Shown here: in pieces, positions 1-6,153 of the stretch
How the letters are laid out: each line of letters starts with the position of its first letter
How positions within the stretch are numbered: position 1 is the stretch's first letter
DNA from: Burkholderiales bacterium
Lineage (GTDB): Bacteria > Pseudomonadota > Gammaproteobacteria > Burkholderiales > Burkholderiaceae_E
DNA length: 8,284 nt
Assembly: GCA_020348765.1 (NCBI GenBank)
Contig: CP070753.1
Coordinates: forward strand, 2,948,460 to 2,956,743
Reading direction: 5' to 3'
Notes under the pieces: generated by a model
Seen by the model: the letters and a program-made list of their open reading frames with translations, nothing else
Told to the model about the DNA's origin: nothing
Database searches by the model: none
Program-made: the position numbers and the translations under genes

Positions 1-397
1 CGCGCTGCACCATTTTCAGCATCGTCGCCACCGTGATCGATCCGAACGTCGCGCGTGCGATGTCGTCGATTTCCGACAGCACCTTGCGCAACGCGCGATC
101 GACCGTTTTGACCGTGCTGATCTGTTCGGCCGCGTCGGCGCCCAGGTCCTCGAACAGGCGGATCACGTCGAGCAGGGTCAGGCGGCGTTCGTTGGCCGTG
201 AACCGATAGCCGCCGCCGACGCCGCGCGCCGACTCGACGATTCCCGCGCGCACCAGTTCGGACAGCACCTTGGCCAGGTGGTGCGGCGACTCGCCGTATT
301 TCTCGGCGACCTCGGCCGCCGGGACATGCTCGCCGGGGCGGGCCGCGAACTCGAGCACGCTGTACAGGGCCAGGCGTGTGTTCTTCTGCAGTCGCAT
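1..397 (-). CDS. Rrf2-family transcriptional regulator, 3' end beyond window
   Basis: Reading leftward from ATG at 397 gives 132 residues with no stop before the edge, so the C-terminus is missing. The start MRLQKNTRLALYSVLEFAA and the winged helix-turn-helix (about residues 8-66) match the Rrf2 family. The recognition segment SPHHLAKVLSELVRAGIV is at 37-54, and the wing ESARGVGGGYRF is at 55-66. Rrf2 proteins are DNA-binding regulators of about 140-165 residues, and many (IscR, NsrR) bind an Fe-S cluster through three cysteines near residues 90-105. No cysteine appears anywhere in the visible part, so a classical cluster is unlikely and the signal is unknown. The gene lies 4 bp after the GNAT stop, with GAGG at 407-410 (minus) as ribosome site, so the two are probably co-transcribed. 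Control of the divergent operon is possible but unproven. The family call is firm. Confidence 0.88.
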   Translation of the reverse strand, partial: MRLQKNTRLALYSVLEFAARPGEHVPAAEVAEKYGESPHHLAKVLSELVRAGIVESARGVGGGYRFTANERRLTLLDVIRLFEDLGADAAEQISTVKTVDRALRKVLSEIDDIARATFGSITVATMLKMVQR

Positions 398-401
398 CGG
401 C

Positions 402-914
402 TCAGGCCTCGGGGCCGATCTCGACCTCGAGCGGAATCAGCCGGCCCGCGGTCAGCCCCTGGCTACGGAAGAAGGCCAGGATCAGCGTGTTGTCCCGGGA
501 CAGCATCGTTCGCATCACGTGCACGCCCACCCTGACGAAGCGCTCGCGTACGGCCGTCAGCAGTCGGGTACCGACACCGGCCTGGCGCCAGCCGGGATCG
601 ACGTCGATCGCGAACACCCAGCCGCAGGGCGGCGAACCGAATTCCCAGTCGCGCACTTCACCGATGACGAATCCGACGACCCGACGACCGGCGACCGCGA
701 CCAGGAAGTGCCGCAGCCCCTGTCCGCCGACGCCATAGCGGCGATACACGCGCTGCCAGTAGTCGGATTTGTGCAGCCCGGTGACCGTCGCGTCCAGTGC
801 GATGACGTCGGGCAGGTCGGCGCGGCGCACCGGGCGCACCTGCACCGCACCGGCAGGGTCGGTTTGCCCTGCATCACGCGGGGCACGCGTGGAAGACCGC
901 GACTTGGCTGACAC
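402..914 (-). CDS. GNAT-family N-acetyltransferase
   Basis: Starting at GTG 914 the product has 170 residues and shows a GNAT fold: a beta strand QVRPVRRADLPDVIAL (25-40), central strands LVAVAGRRVVGFVIGEVRDWE (71-91), and acetyl-CoA motif A, VDPGWRQAGVGTRLL (105-119), with the R-x-x-G-x-G pyrophosphate-binding pattern. The later segment RDNTLILAFFRSQGL (140-154) is the usual motif B with its conserved Asn. It should move an acetyl group from acetyl-CoA to an amine, but the acceptor (small molecule, peptide or protein) cannot be read from sequence. GTG 914 was preferred to the in-frame GTG at 932 because GGAG (921-924, minus) lies 6 bases ahead of it, whereas 932 has no good site. It is the first gene of a leftward pair with the Rrf2 regulator and faces the importer operon. 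A role in that pathway is not evident. Confidence 0.85.
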   Translation of the reverse strand: MSAKSRSSTRAPRDAGQTDPAGAVQVRPVRRADLPDVIALDATVTGLHKSDYWQRVYRRYGVGGQGLRHFLVAVAGRRVVGFVIGEVRDWEFGSPPCGWVFAIDVDPGWRQAGVGTRLLTAVRERFVRVGVHVMRTMLSRDNTLILAFFRSQGLTAGRLIPLEVEIGPEA

Positions 915-920
915 GGCGAA

Positions 921-924
921 CTCC
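921..924 (-). promoter_or_regulatory. Ribosome binding site deciding the GNAT start
   Basis: On the minus strand this reads GGAG, 6 bases before GTG at 914. It favours that start over the in-frame GTG at 932. Confidence 0.55.
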
Positions 925-931
925 GGAAACA

Positions 932-945
932 CTGAGCTAGATCAA
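932..945. promoter_or_regulatory. Candidate FNR/CRP-superfamily (anaerobic) regulator box
   Basis: The minus strand reads TTGATCTAGCTCAG. The first half matches the FNR half-site TTGAT exactly; the second half, CTCAG, matches ATCAA at 3 of 5 bases, with the usual 4-base spacer. Its centre is about 938.5. The best rightward -10-like hexamer is AATAAC at 972-977, which would give a transcription start near 984 and place the box near -45, close to the -41.5 typical of class II FNR activation. For the leftward genes the box sits just ahead of the start codon, where binding would more likely repress. Anaerobic control would suit the Mo enzyme downstream. This is a motif match by eye, with one weak half-site. 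Confidence 0.4.
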
Positions 946-1075
946 ATCCCAAAACAGTAAATCGGTACCAGAATAACTTTACAGGTCGGATTCTACGCAA
1001 GATTGTCTCGGGTAGCGCCGCGGCCGCACGCAGCCGACCTTGCCCCGGCGCGCACAATACAAGCCATGGCAACCG

Positions 1076-1081
1076 AGGAGG
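1076..1081 (+). promoter_or_regulatory. Ribosome binding site deciding the livK start
   Basis: A perfect AGGAGG lies 5 bases before ATG 1087. It chooses that codon over the in-frame ATG at 1066, which has no purine-rich site upstream. Confidence 0.85.
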
Positions 1082-1086
1082 AGATC

Positions 1087-2253
1087 ATGAGCGTCGTTCA
1101 CTGCGCCCGTCGACTGGCGCGAGCAGCACTGGTATCGCTGGCTCTGCCGGCCGCGCTTCTGGGCACACCTTCGGTGGCGCAGGAGCCGATTCGGATCGGC
1201 AGCTTCCTTTCGGTCACTGGACCGGCGTCCTTCCTCGGCGATCCTGAGCTGAAGACGCTGGAGATGATGGTCGAGAAGATCAACGCCGGGGGCGGTGTGC
1301 TGGGCCGCAAGCTGCAGCTGTTCGCGTATGACGATGCCGGCAGTGCAGAGAAGGCCCGCACGTTCGCCAAGCGCCTGCTGGAACAGGATCAGGTCGACCT
1401 GATCGTCGGTGGCTCGACCACCGGCGCGACCATGGCGGCGGTGCCACTGGTCGAGCAGGCCGGCGTGCCGTTCATCTCGCTGGCCGGTGCCGTGGTGATC
1501 ATCGAGCCGGTCAAGAAGTGGGTGTTCAAGACGCCGCACACCGACCGCATGGCCTGCGAGAAGATCTTCGTGGACATGAAGGCGCGCGGCTTCACCAAGG
1601 TGGGCCCGATCTCGGGAAGCGGCGGCTTCGACAAGTCGATGCGCGGGCAGTGCCTGGCGGCGGCGCCCAAGTACGGCATCGAGGTCGTCGGCGACGAGAC
1701 GTACGGCGCAGCCGACACCGACATGACCGCCCAGCTGACCAAGCTGCGAGCCAGCGGCGCGCAGGCCGTGCTCAATGCCGGCTTCGGCCAGGGTCCGGCG
1801 ATCGTCACGCGCAACCACAAGCAGCTCGGGATGACGCAGCCGCTGTACCAGTCGCACGGCGTGGCGTCGAAGGAATACATCCGGCTCGCCGGTGACGCGG
1901 CCGAGGGCGTGCGCCTGCCTGCGGCAGCGCTGCTGGTGGCGGATCTGCTGGCCGCCGACGATCCGCAGAAGCCGGTCGTGACCGCGTACCGGGACGGCTA
2001 CGAGTCGCGCTTCAAGAGCGAGGTGTCGACCTTCGGCGGTCATGCCTACGATGGCCTGATGCTCGCGGTCGGCGCGATCAACGCGGCCGGCAGCGTCGAC
2101 AAGGAGAAGGTGCGCAGTGCGCTCGAGGCCACGCGCGGCTACGTCGGCACGGGTGGCGTGGTCAACATGTCGGCGACCGACCACCTGGGGCTGGACCTGA
2201 GCGCGTTCCGCATGCTCGAGGTACGCAACGGCGACTGGACGCTGGTCGACTGA
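1087..2253 (+). CDS. livK: Periplasmic substrate-binding protein of a HAAT-type ABC importer
   Basis: The product has 388 residues and is the periplasmic receptor that captures the ligand and delivers it to the LivHM channel. Residues 1-31 form a Sec signal peptide: Arg residues at 8, 9 and 12, a hydrophobic core ALVSLALPAALLG, and a likely cut after SVA (29-31). The mature part begins EPIRIGSFLSVTGPASFLG and continues with ELKTLEMMVEKINAGGGVLGR, the standard opening of the Peripla_BP_6 (LivJ/LivK-like) family. IVGGSTTGATMAAVPLVEQ (107-124) forms the usual ligand-loop region, and GGHAYDGLMLAVGAI (317-331) is the conserved C-lobe helix. Homologues bind branched-chain amino acids, amides, urea or aromatic acids. 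The downstream PadB-like enzyme suggests an aromatic acid here, which is inference. The symbol denotes the family, not a proven leucine specificity. It is the first gene of the rightward operon, 34 bp before livH. Confidence 0.93.
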   Translation: MSVVHCARRLARAALVSLALPAALLGTPSVAQEPIRIGSFLSVTGPASFLGDPELKTLEMMVEKINAGGGVLGRKLQLFAYDDAGSAEKARTFAKRLLEQDQVDLIVGGSTTGATMAAVPLVEQAGVPFISLAGAVVIIEPVKKWVFKTPHTDRMACEKIFVDMKARGFTKVGPISGSGGFDKSMRGQCLAAAPKYGIEVVGDETYGAADTDMTAQLTKLRASGAQAVLNAGFGQGPAIVTRNHKQLGMTQPLYQSHGVASKEYIRLAGDAAEGVRLPAAALLVADLLAADDPQKPVVTAYRDGYESRFKSEVSTFGGHAYDGLMLAVGAINAAGSVDKEKVRSALEATRGYVGTGGVVNMSATDHLGLDLSAFRMLEVRNGDWTLVD

Positions 2254-2287
2254 GCGGCGCGAGCCGGCGCAGCGAGCGGAGCGGGCG

Positions 2288-3163
2288 GTGGCGGGCCAGT
2301 GGCTGCAGTTCGTCGCCGGCGGTCTGACCGCCGGGGCGATCTACGCGCTGGTCGCGCTCGGCTTTTCGATCGTCTACAACGCCAGTCACGCGATCAACTT
2401 CTCGCAGGGCGAGTTCGTGATGATCGGCGGCATGAGCGCGGTCTGGCTGGTGGCGGCCGGACTGCCGCTGGCCATCGCGGTGCCGCTGGCCGTGATCATC
2501 GCGATGCTGGTCGGTGCGCTGGTCGAGAGGCTCGCGATCGAGCCGGCACGAAACGCCGACGTGGTGACGCTGATCATCATCACGATCGGCGTCGCGCTGT
2601 TGCTGCGCGGGCTGGCGCAGGTGCTGTGGGACAAGCGCATCCACGCGCTGCCCGCGTTCTCCGGGACCGAGCCGATTTCGGTGCTGGGCGCGACCCTGGT
2701 GCCGCAGTGTCTGTGGGTGCTCGGCGGAACGGCGGTCGCGGTGCTCGTGCTCGGCTGGTTCTTCGACCGGACCCTGTTCGGCAAGGCGATGCGCGCCAGC
2801 GCGCACAATCCGCTCGCGGCCCGGCTGATGGGCATCGACACGCGGATCGTGATGCGGGTCAGCTTCGCCCTGGCGGCGATGCTCGGGGCGCTGGGCGGCG
2901 TGCTGACGGCACCGATCACGCTGACCTCGTACGACATCGGCGTCATGCTCGGTCTCAAGGGCTTCGCGGCGGCGATGCTGGGGGGCCTGGGCAGCTTTGG
3001 CGGCGCGATCATCGGCGGTCTGCTGCTGGGCCTGTTCGAGGGGCTGGGCGCGGGCTTCGTGTCCTCGGCCTACAAGGACGCGCTCGCGTTCGTCGTGATC
3101 CTGGCGGTCCTGTTCCTGATGCCGGGGGGGCTGCTCGGTGCCCGTCGCAGCGACCGCGTCTGA
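2288..3163 (+). CDS. livH: ABC importer permease, LivH type
   Basis: This 291-residue inner-membrane protein is one half of the translocation channel. It begins at GTG, chosen because GGAG at 2278-2281 is 6 bases upstream and because the first helix follows at once (QFVAGGLTAGAIYALVALGF). Family signatures are present: HAINFSQGEFVMIGG (34-48), several hydrophobic helices (about 60-79, 91-110, 141-158, 190-210), the cytoplasmic coupling segment GKAMRASAHNPLAARLMGID (165-184) that contacts the ATPases, and GLKGFAAAMLGGLGSFGGA (222-240). The C-terminus LFLMPGGLLG is typical. Length equals that of other LivH proteins. It follows livK after 34 bp and is followed by livM after 10 bp. Confidence 0.94.
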   Translation: MAGQWLQFVAGGLTAGAIYALVALGFSIVYNASHAINFSQGEFVMIGGMSAVWLVAAGLPLAIAVPLAVIIAMLVGALVERLAIEPARNADVVTLIIITIGVALLLRGLAQVLWDKRIHALPAFSGTEPISVLGATLVPQCLWVLGGTAVAVLVLGWFFDRTLFGKAMRASAHNPLAARLMGIDTRIVMRVSFALAAMLGALGGVLTAPITLTSYDIGVMLGLKGFAAAMLGGLGSFGGAIIGGLLLGLFEGLGAGFVSSAYKDALAFVVILAVLFLMPGGLLGARRSDRV

Positions 3164-3167
3164 GGAG
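3164..3167 (+). promoter_or_regulatory. Ribosome binding site deciding the livM start
   Basis: GGAG immediately follows the livH stop and lies 6 bases before GTG 3174. This supports that start over the in-frame GTG at 3138, which would overlap livH and lacks a comparable site. Confidence 0.7.
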
Positions 3168-3173
3168 CCTTCC

Positions 3174-4136
3174 GTGCCGGGCCGAAGCGGCGCATGGCGT
3201 CGGCTGCGTACGCCGCGCTGCGGCGGCATGCTGGCCCTGATCGCGGTCGTCGCGTTGCTGCCGCTGGCGCTGCCGAACGCCTATTTCTACGACGTGGCGA
3301 TCCTGGTCGCGCTGAACGCGATCGTGTGCGTCGGCCTGAATCTGCTGATCGGCTACGCCGGCCAGATCAGTCTCGGGCACGCGGGCTTCTACGCGCTCGG
3401 CGCCTATGTCAGTGCCATCCTTTCCGCGCAGCACGGCTGGCCGGTCTGGCTCGCGATGCCCGCTTCGATGCTCGCCGTCGGCCTGCTCGCGCTGGTCGTC
3501 GGGCGACCGACGCTGCGCCTGCGCGGACACTACCTGGCGATGGCCACGCTCGGCCTGGGGGTGATCATCTCGATCGTGCTGACCAACGAGGATCGGATCA
3601 CCGGCGGCCCGGACGGCATGGTGGTGCCGCCGCTGGAACTGTTCGGGCTGGTGGTGCAGGGCGAGCGTGCCTGGTACTGGATCGTGGGTGCAGCCCTGTG
3701 CCTGACCGTCTGGATGGCGCTGAATTTGATCGACTCGCCGGTCGGGCGCGCGTTGCGCGCCTTGCACGGCTCGGAGGTCGCGGCCGAGACGGTGGGGATC
3801 GCGAGCGCCCGCTACAAGCTGCGCGTGTTCGTGATCTCGGCGCTGGTCGCGGCCGCCGCCGGGGCGTTGACCGCGCATTACTCGGGTTTCATCACGCCGT
3901 CTAAGGCCTCGTTCATGCACTCGGTGGAACTGGTGACGATGGTCGTCTTCGGCGGCATGGCCTCGGTCTACGGAGCGGTCGTCGGCGCCACGGTGCTGAC
4001 CGTGCTGCCGCAGTTCCTGACTGCGCTCAAGGACTACGAAATGATGGTGTTCGGCGCGGTCCTGATCGCCACGATGATCTTCTTTCCGCGCGGAATCGTA
4101 CCGACGCTGGAACGCCTGACCGAACGGAGACGCTGA
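3174..4136 (+). CDS. livM: ABC importer permease, LivM type
   Basis: This 320-residue inner-membrane protein is the second half of the channel and pairs with LivH. After a short basic N-terminus (RSGAWRRLRTPR) come the hydrophobic segments of the family. The LivM hallmarks are all visible: GLNLLIGYAGQISLGHAGF (54-72), LRLRGHYLAMATLGLG (114-129), ITGGPDGM (142-149), and the coupling loop GRALRALHGSEVAAETVGI (191-209). The C-terminal part, VTMVVFGGMASVYGAVVGA with FPRGIVPTLERL, is also typical. GTG 3174 was chosen because of the GGAG 6 bases ahead; starting at GTG 3138 would add 12 residues and overlap livH by 26 bp. The livG start follows after a single base, so translation of the two is probably coupled. 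Confidence 0.93.
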   Translation: MPGRSGAWRRLRTPRCGGMLALIAVVALLPLALPNAYFYDVAILVALNAIVCVGLNLLIGYAGQISLGHAGFYALGAYVSAILSAQHGWPVWLAMPASMLAVGLLALVVGRPTLRLRGHYLAMATLGLGVIISIVLTNEDRITGGPDGMVVPPLELFGLVVQGERAWYWIVGAALCLTVWMALNLIDSPVGRALRALHGSEVAAETVGIASARYKLRVFVISALVAAAAGALTAHYSGFITPSKASFMHSVELVTMVVFGGMASVYGAVVGATVLTVLPQFLTALKDYEMMVFGAVLIATMIFFPRGIVPTLERLTERRR

Positions 4137-4137
4137 G

Positions 4138-4950
4138 TTGAGCCTGCTCGAAGTCGAATCCCTGAGCAAGAGCTTCGGCGGCGTCAAGGCGATCGAGACG
4201 CTGTCGTTCGGCGTGGCGCCCGGCACGGTGCACTCGATCATCGGACCGAACGGTGCCGGCAAGACGACGCTGCTCAATCTGATGACCGGGATCTACACGC
4301 CGGACGCAGGGCAGATCCGCCTGCAGGGTCGCGACCTGACCGGCGAGCCGACGCACCGCTTCGCCGCGGCCGGGCTCGGGCGCACGTTCCAGAACCTGCA
4401 GGTGTTCTTCAACATGACCGCGCTCGAGAACGTGATGACCGGACGTCACCTGCGCGAGCGTTGCGCGATGCTGCCGGCGCTGCTGCGTACGCCGTCGCTG
4501 GCGCGCGCCGAGGCCCGCTGCCGCGATCGGTCGATCGAGCTGCTGCACCAGGTCGGCCTCGAGGCCTACGTCGACGAACCGGCCGAGGCCATGCCGTACG
4601 GCGCGCTCAAGCGCCTGGAGATCGCGCGCGCGCTGGCGGCCGAGCCGCTGCTGTTGCTGCTCGACGAGCCGGCTGCCGGGCTCAACCCGACCGAAGCCCG
4701 CGCCATCGACGCGCTGATCCGCGCGTTGGCCGCTGCCGGCGTGACCGTGGTGCTGGTCGAGCACAACATGCGACTGGTCATGGACGTGTCCGATCAGCTG
4801 CTGGTGCTCGATCGCGGCAGCAAGCTTGCCGAGGGCGCGCCGCAGGACGTGGCACGCGATCCGCGCGTGATCGAGGCCTACCTGGGCGCCGAGGGCGGGG
4901 GCGCGGGCGCGGACGCGGGCGCCGGCGCCGGCGGGGGCGGCCATGCTTGA
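4138..4950 (+). CDS. livG: ABC importer ATPase, LivG type
   Basis: This cytoplasmic ATPase of 270 residues powers the importer with LivF. Its motifs are Walker A GPNGAGKTT (36-44), the Q-loop FQNLQVF (Q85), Walker B LLLLLDEPAAGL (171-182) and the switch histidine in VEHN (H209). The region between Walker A and the signature has the long LivG-type insertion (about 100-135). The ABC signature reads MPYGALKRLEIARAL (152-166). LivG proteins normally carry YGxQRRLEIAR, so here a Leu takes the place of the usual Gln. The start is the rare codon TTG, preceded by GGAG at 4126-4129 with 8 bases spacing, one base after the livM stop. After AYLG (247-250), where LivG proteins usually end, there is a 20-residue Gly/Ala-rich tail. 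The last 8 bases overlap livF. Confidence 0.93.
   Translation: MSLLEVESLSKSFGGVKAIETLSFGVAPGTVHSIIGPNGAGKTTLLNLMTGIYTPDAGQIRLQGRDLTGEPTHRFAAAGLGRTFQNLQVFFNMTALENVMTGRHLRERCAMLPALLRTPSLARAEARCRDRSIELLHQVGLEAYVDEPAEAMPYGALKRLEIARALAAEPLLLLLDEPAAGLNPTEARAIDALIRALAAAGVTVVLVEHNMRLVMDVSDQLLVLDRGSKLAEGAPQDVARDPRVIEAYLGAEGGGAGADAGAGAGGGGHA
4885..4947 (+). repeat. Low-complexity GC repeat coding a Gly/Ala tail on LivG
   Basis: A run of GGC/GCG/GCC units encodes a tail made almost only of Gly and Ala, with two acidic residues and a final His-Ala. It looks like an extension produced by slippage beyond the normal LivG end. Its G-rich end (4933-4937) is also the only purine-rich stretch ahead of the livF ATG at 4943, so it may double as a poor ribosome site. 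Confidence 0.6.
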
Positions 4951-5635
4951 GCTGTCCGGGTTGAAGAGCCGCTACGGGCGCATCCCGGCGCTCGACGGCA
5001 TCGACCTGCGCATCAGCGCCGGCGAGCTGGTCGCGATCGTCGGCGCCAACGGTGCGGGCAAGACGACGCTGCTGCGCACCATCTCCGGAGTGCAGCCCGC
5101 CAGTGGCGGCACGATCCGTTTCGACGGCACCGATATCAGTCGCGCATCGTCACGCCGGCGCGTGCGCATGGGAATCGTGCAGGTGCCGGAGGGCCGTCAG
5201 GTGTTCGGGCCGCTCAGCGTCGAGGACAACCTGAGACTGGGCGCATTCGCGCGTGGCAGCGCCGGGACGCTGGAAGCGGTGTGGGCGATGTTCCCGGTGC
5301 TGGCCGAGCGCCGCGCCGATGCGGCCGGTGCGCTCTCGGGCGGCCAGCAGCAGATGCTTGCGATCGGCCGCGCGCTGATGAGCGCCCCGCGGCTGCTGCT
5401 GCTCGACGAGCCGAGCATGGGGCTGGCGCCGCGTCTGGTCGCCGAGATCTTCGCGCGCGTGGCCGAGCTGAAGGCGCGCGGCACGACCATCCTGCTGGTC
5501 GACCAGAACGCGCGCGCTGCGCTCTCGGTTGCCGAGCGGTGCTACGTGATGGAGACCGGGCGCATCGTGCTCGAGGGCGAGGCCGAGGCATTGCTCGGTG
5601 ATGCGCAGGTGCGGCGGGCCTACCTCGGGCTGTGA
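4943..5635 (+). CDS. livF: ABC importer ATPase, LivF type
   Basis: This 230-residue cytoplasmic ATPase forms the second nucleotide-binding subunit. It shows Walker A GANGAGKTT (34-42), the LivF-specific Q-loop VQVPEGRQVF (79-88), a canonical signature LSGGQQQMLAIGRAL (131-145), and Walker B LLLLDEPSMGLAP (151-163). At the switch position it has VDQN, so Gln188 replaces His; LivF proteins normally have EQN here, so this is the family norm and not a defect. It ends at the typical AYLGL without any extension. Its ATG lies inside the end of livG (8-bp overlap), with no strong ribosome site, which suggests translational coupling. It completes the five-gene importer; the next gene begins 50 bp later. 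Confidence 0.95.
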   Translation: MLELSGLKSRYGRIPALDGIDLRISAGELVAIVGANGAGKTTLLRTISGVQPASGGTIRFDGTDISRASSRRRVRMGIVQVPEGRQVFGPLSVEDNLRLGAFARGSAGTLEAVWAMFPVLAERRADAAGALSGGQQQMLAIGRALMSAPRLLLLDEPSMGLAPRLVAEIFARVAELKARGTTILLVDQNARAALSVAERCYVMETGRIVLEGEAEALLGDAQVRRAYLGL

Positions 5636-5685
5636 ACGGGATCGACAACGGACATCAACCAAGACAGACAGGACGGGAACACGGC

Positions 5686-6138
5686 ATGAAAGACACCCTG
5701 CAGCGCGGCCTCGAGAGCCGTGTCAAGTTCGACGTCGACCGCGAGCGTACGATCGACTTCATGGGCGAGGACGCGCGCGTCTATGCCACGCCGATGCTGG
5801 TCAGGGACGTGGAAATGGCCTGCCGCCAATTGCTGCTCGAGCACCTGGACTCCGGCGAGGACTCGGTCGGCACGCGGGTGGAAATCGACCACATCGCGGC
5901 CACGTTGCTCGGCATGCCGGTGGAGCTGACCGTGCGTGTCGTCGAGGTCAACGGCCGCGCAGTGCAGTTCGAGATCGAGGGGCGCGATGCGGTCGAGCCG
6001 ATCGCGCGCGGCCGGCATGCGCGCTTCGTGGTCGATGTGGACCGGACCGCGCAGCGACTCGCGGCCAAGGCGGCCAAGGCGGCCAAGGCGGCCGAGGCCG
6101 GCGCCGCCGGCGACGCGGGCTCGGAAGGCGGCGTCTGA
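5686..6138 (+). CDS. FlK-like hot-dog acyl-CoA thioesterase
   Basis: This 150-residue cytoplasmic protein matches the fluoroacetyl-CoA thioesterase (FlK) family of single hot-dog enzymes. The opening MKDTLQRGLE resembles the start of Streptomyces cattleya FlK as I recall it. The FlK triad Thr42/Glu50/His76 aligns with Thr35 in VYATPMLV, Glu43 in VEMAC and His69 in IDHIAAT, with identical spacings of 8 and 26. The segment SGEDSVGTRVEIDHIAATLL (56-75) and the later GRDAVEPIARGRHARFVV (99-116) are also characteristic. It should hydrolyse an acyl-CoA, probably a small or alpha-substituted one; the substrate is unknown. The tail after about residue 124 is an Ala/Lys then Gly/Ala-rich extension coded by a 9-base repeat. 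ATG 5686 is preceded by AGGAC at 5670-5674. An in-frame GTG at 5632 lies inside the livF stop region and was not used. padB follows after 15 bp. Confidence 0.85.
   Translation: MKDTLQRGLESRVKFDVDRERTIDFMGEDARVYATPMLVRDVEMACRQLLLEHLDSGEDSVGTRVEIDHIAATLLGMPVELTVRVVEVNGRAVQFEIEGRDAVEPIARGRHARFVVDVDRTAQRLAAKAAKAAKAAEAGAAGDAGSEGGV
6061..6096 (+). repeat. Tandem 9-base repeat in the thioesterase C-terminus
   Basis: Three perfect copies of GCGGCCAAG and a fourth differing by one base (GCGGCCGAG) encode Ala-Ala-Lys x3 and Ala-Ala-Glu. The repeat keeps frame, so copy-number change would lengthen or shorten a probably disordered or helical tail without breaking the enzyme. Confidence 0.9.
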
Positions 6139-6144
6139 AGGAGG
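6138..6144 (+). promoter_or_regulatory. Strong ribosome binding site of padB
   Basis: AAGGAGG overlaps the last base of the thioesterase stop and lies 9 bases before ATG 6154. It is the best Shine-Dalgarno match in the operon after that of livK, so high expression of the Mo enzyme within the transcript is plausible. Confidence 0.8.
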
Positions 6145-6153
6145 ATCGTTGCG

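Larger units (their letters stand above)
915..1086. other. Divergent intergenic region between GNAT and livK
   Basis: These 172 bases separate the two divergent units and should contain both promoters. Positions 941-985 are clearly AT-richer than the rest of the window. The region holds the candidate FNR-type box and a -10-like AATAAC (972-977, rightward). It also carries a 7-base inverted repeat, AGGTCGG (983-989) and CCGACCT (1034-1040), whose arms are 44 bases apart; this could be chance. I found no convincing sigma-70 -35/-10 pair for the leftward genes and no small ORF with a good ribosome site. Confidence 0.6.

Noticed and set aside
983..1040. Inverted repeat AGGTCGG / CCGACCT in the livK leader
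   Set aside because: Only 7 bases pair across 44 bases of loop; in DNA this GC-rich that is expected by chance, and no riboswitch-like core was seen.
1003..1086. Earlier livK starts at 1003 or ATG 1066
   Set aside because: They would place extra residues ahead of a normal signal peptide, and ATG 1087 has a perfect AGGAGG at 5 bases.
2254..2287. GC-rich livK-livH spacer as a possible attenuator or small hairpin
   Set aside because: No clear perfect stem followed by T residues; it is short and carries the livH ribosome site, so an ordinary operon spacer is enough.
3138..3173. Earlier livM start at GTG 3138
   Set aside because: It would overlap livH by 26 bp with no good ribosome site, while GTG 3174 has GGAG at 6 bases.
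979..4277. Three long minus-strand ORFs (979-2184, 2162-3229, 3009-4277) opposite livK, livH, livM and the start of livG
   Set aside because: All mirror confidently identified importer genes, have His/Arg/Asp-rich shadow composition and no domain signals.
5632..5685. Earlier thioesterase start at GTG 5632
   Set aside because: It lies over the livF stop codon and would add 18 residues before MKDTLQRGLE, which already matches the family start.
5636..5685. Possible terminator or internal promoter between livF and the thioesterase
   Set aside because: The 50 bases are relatively A-rich but show no stem-loop with a T-tract and no clear -35/-10 pair.
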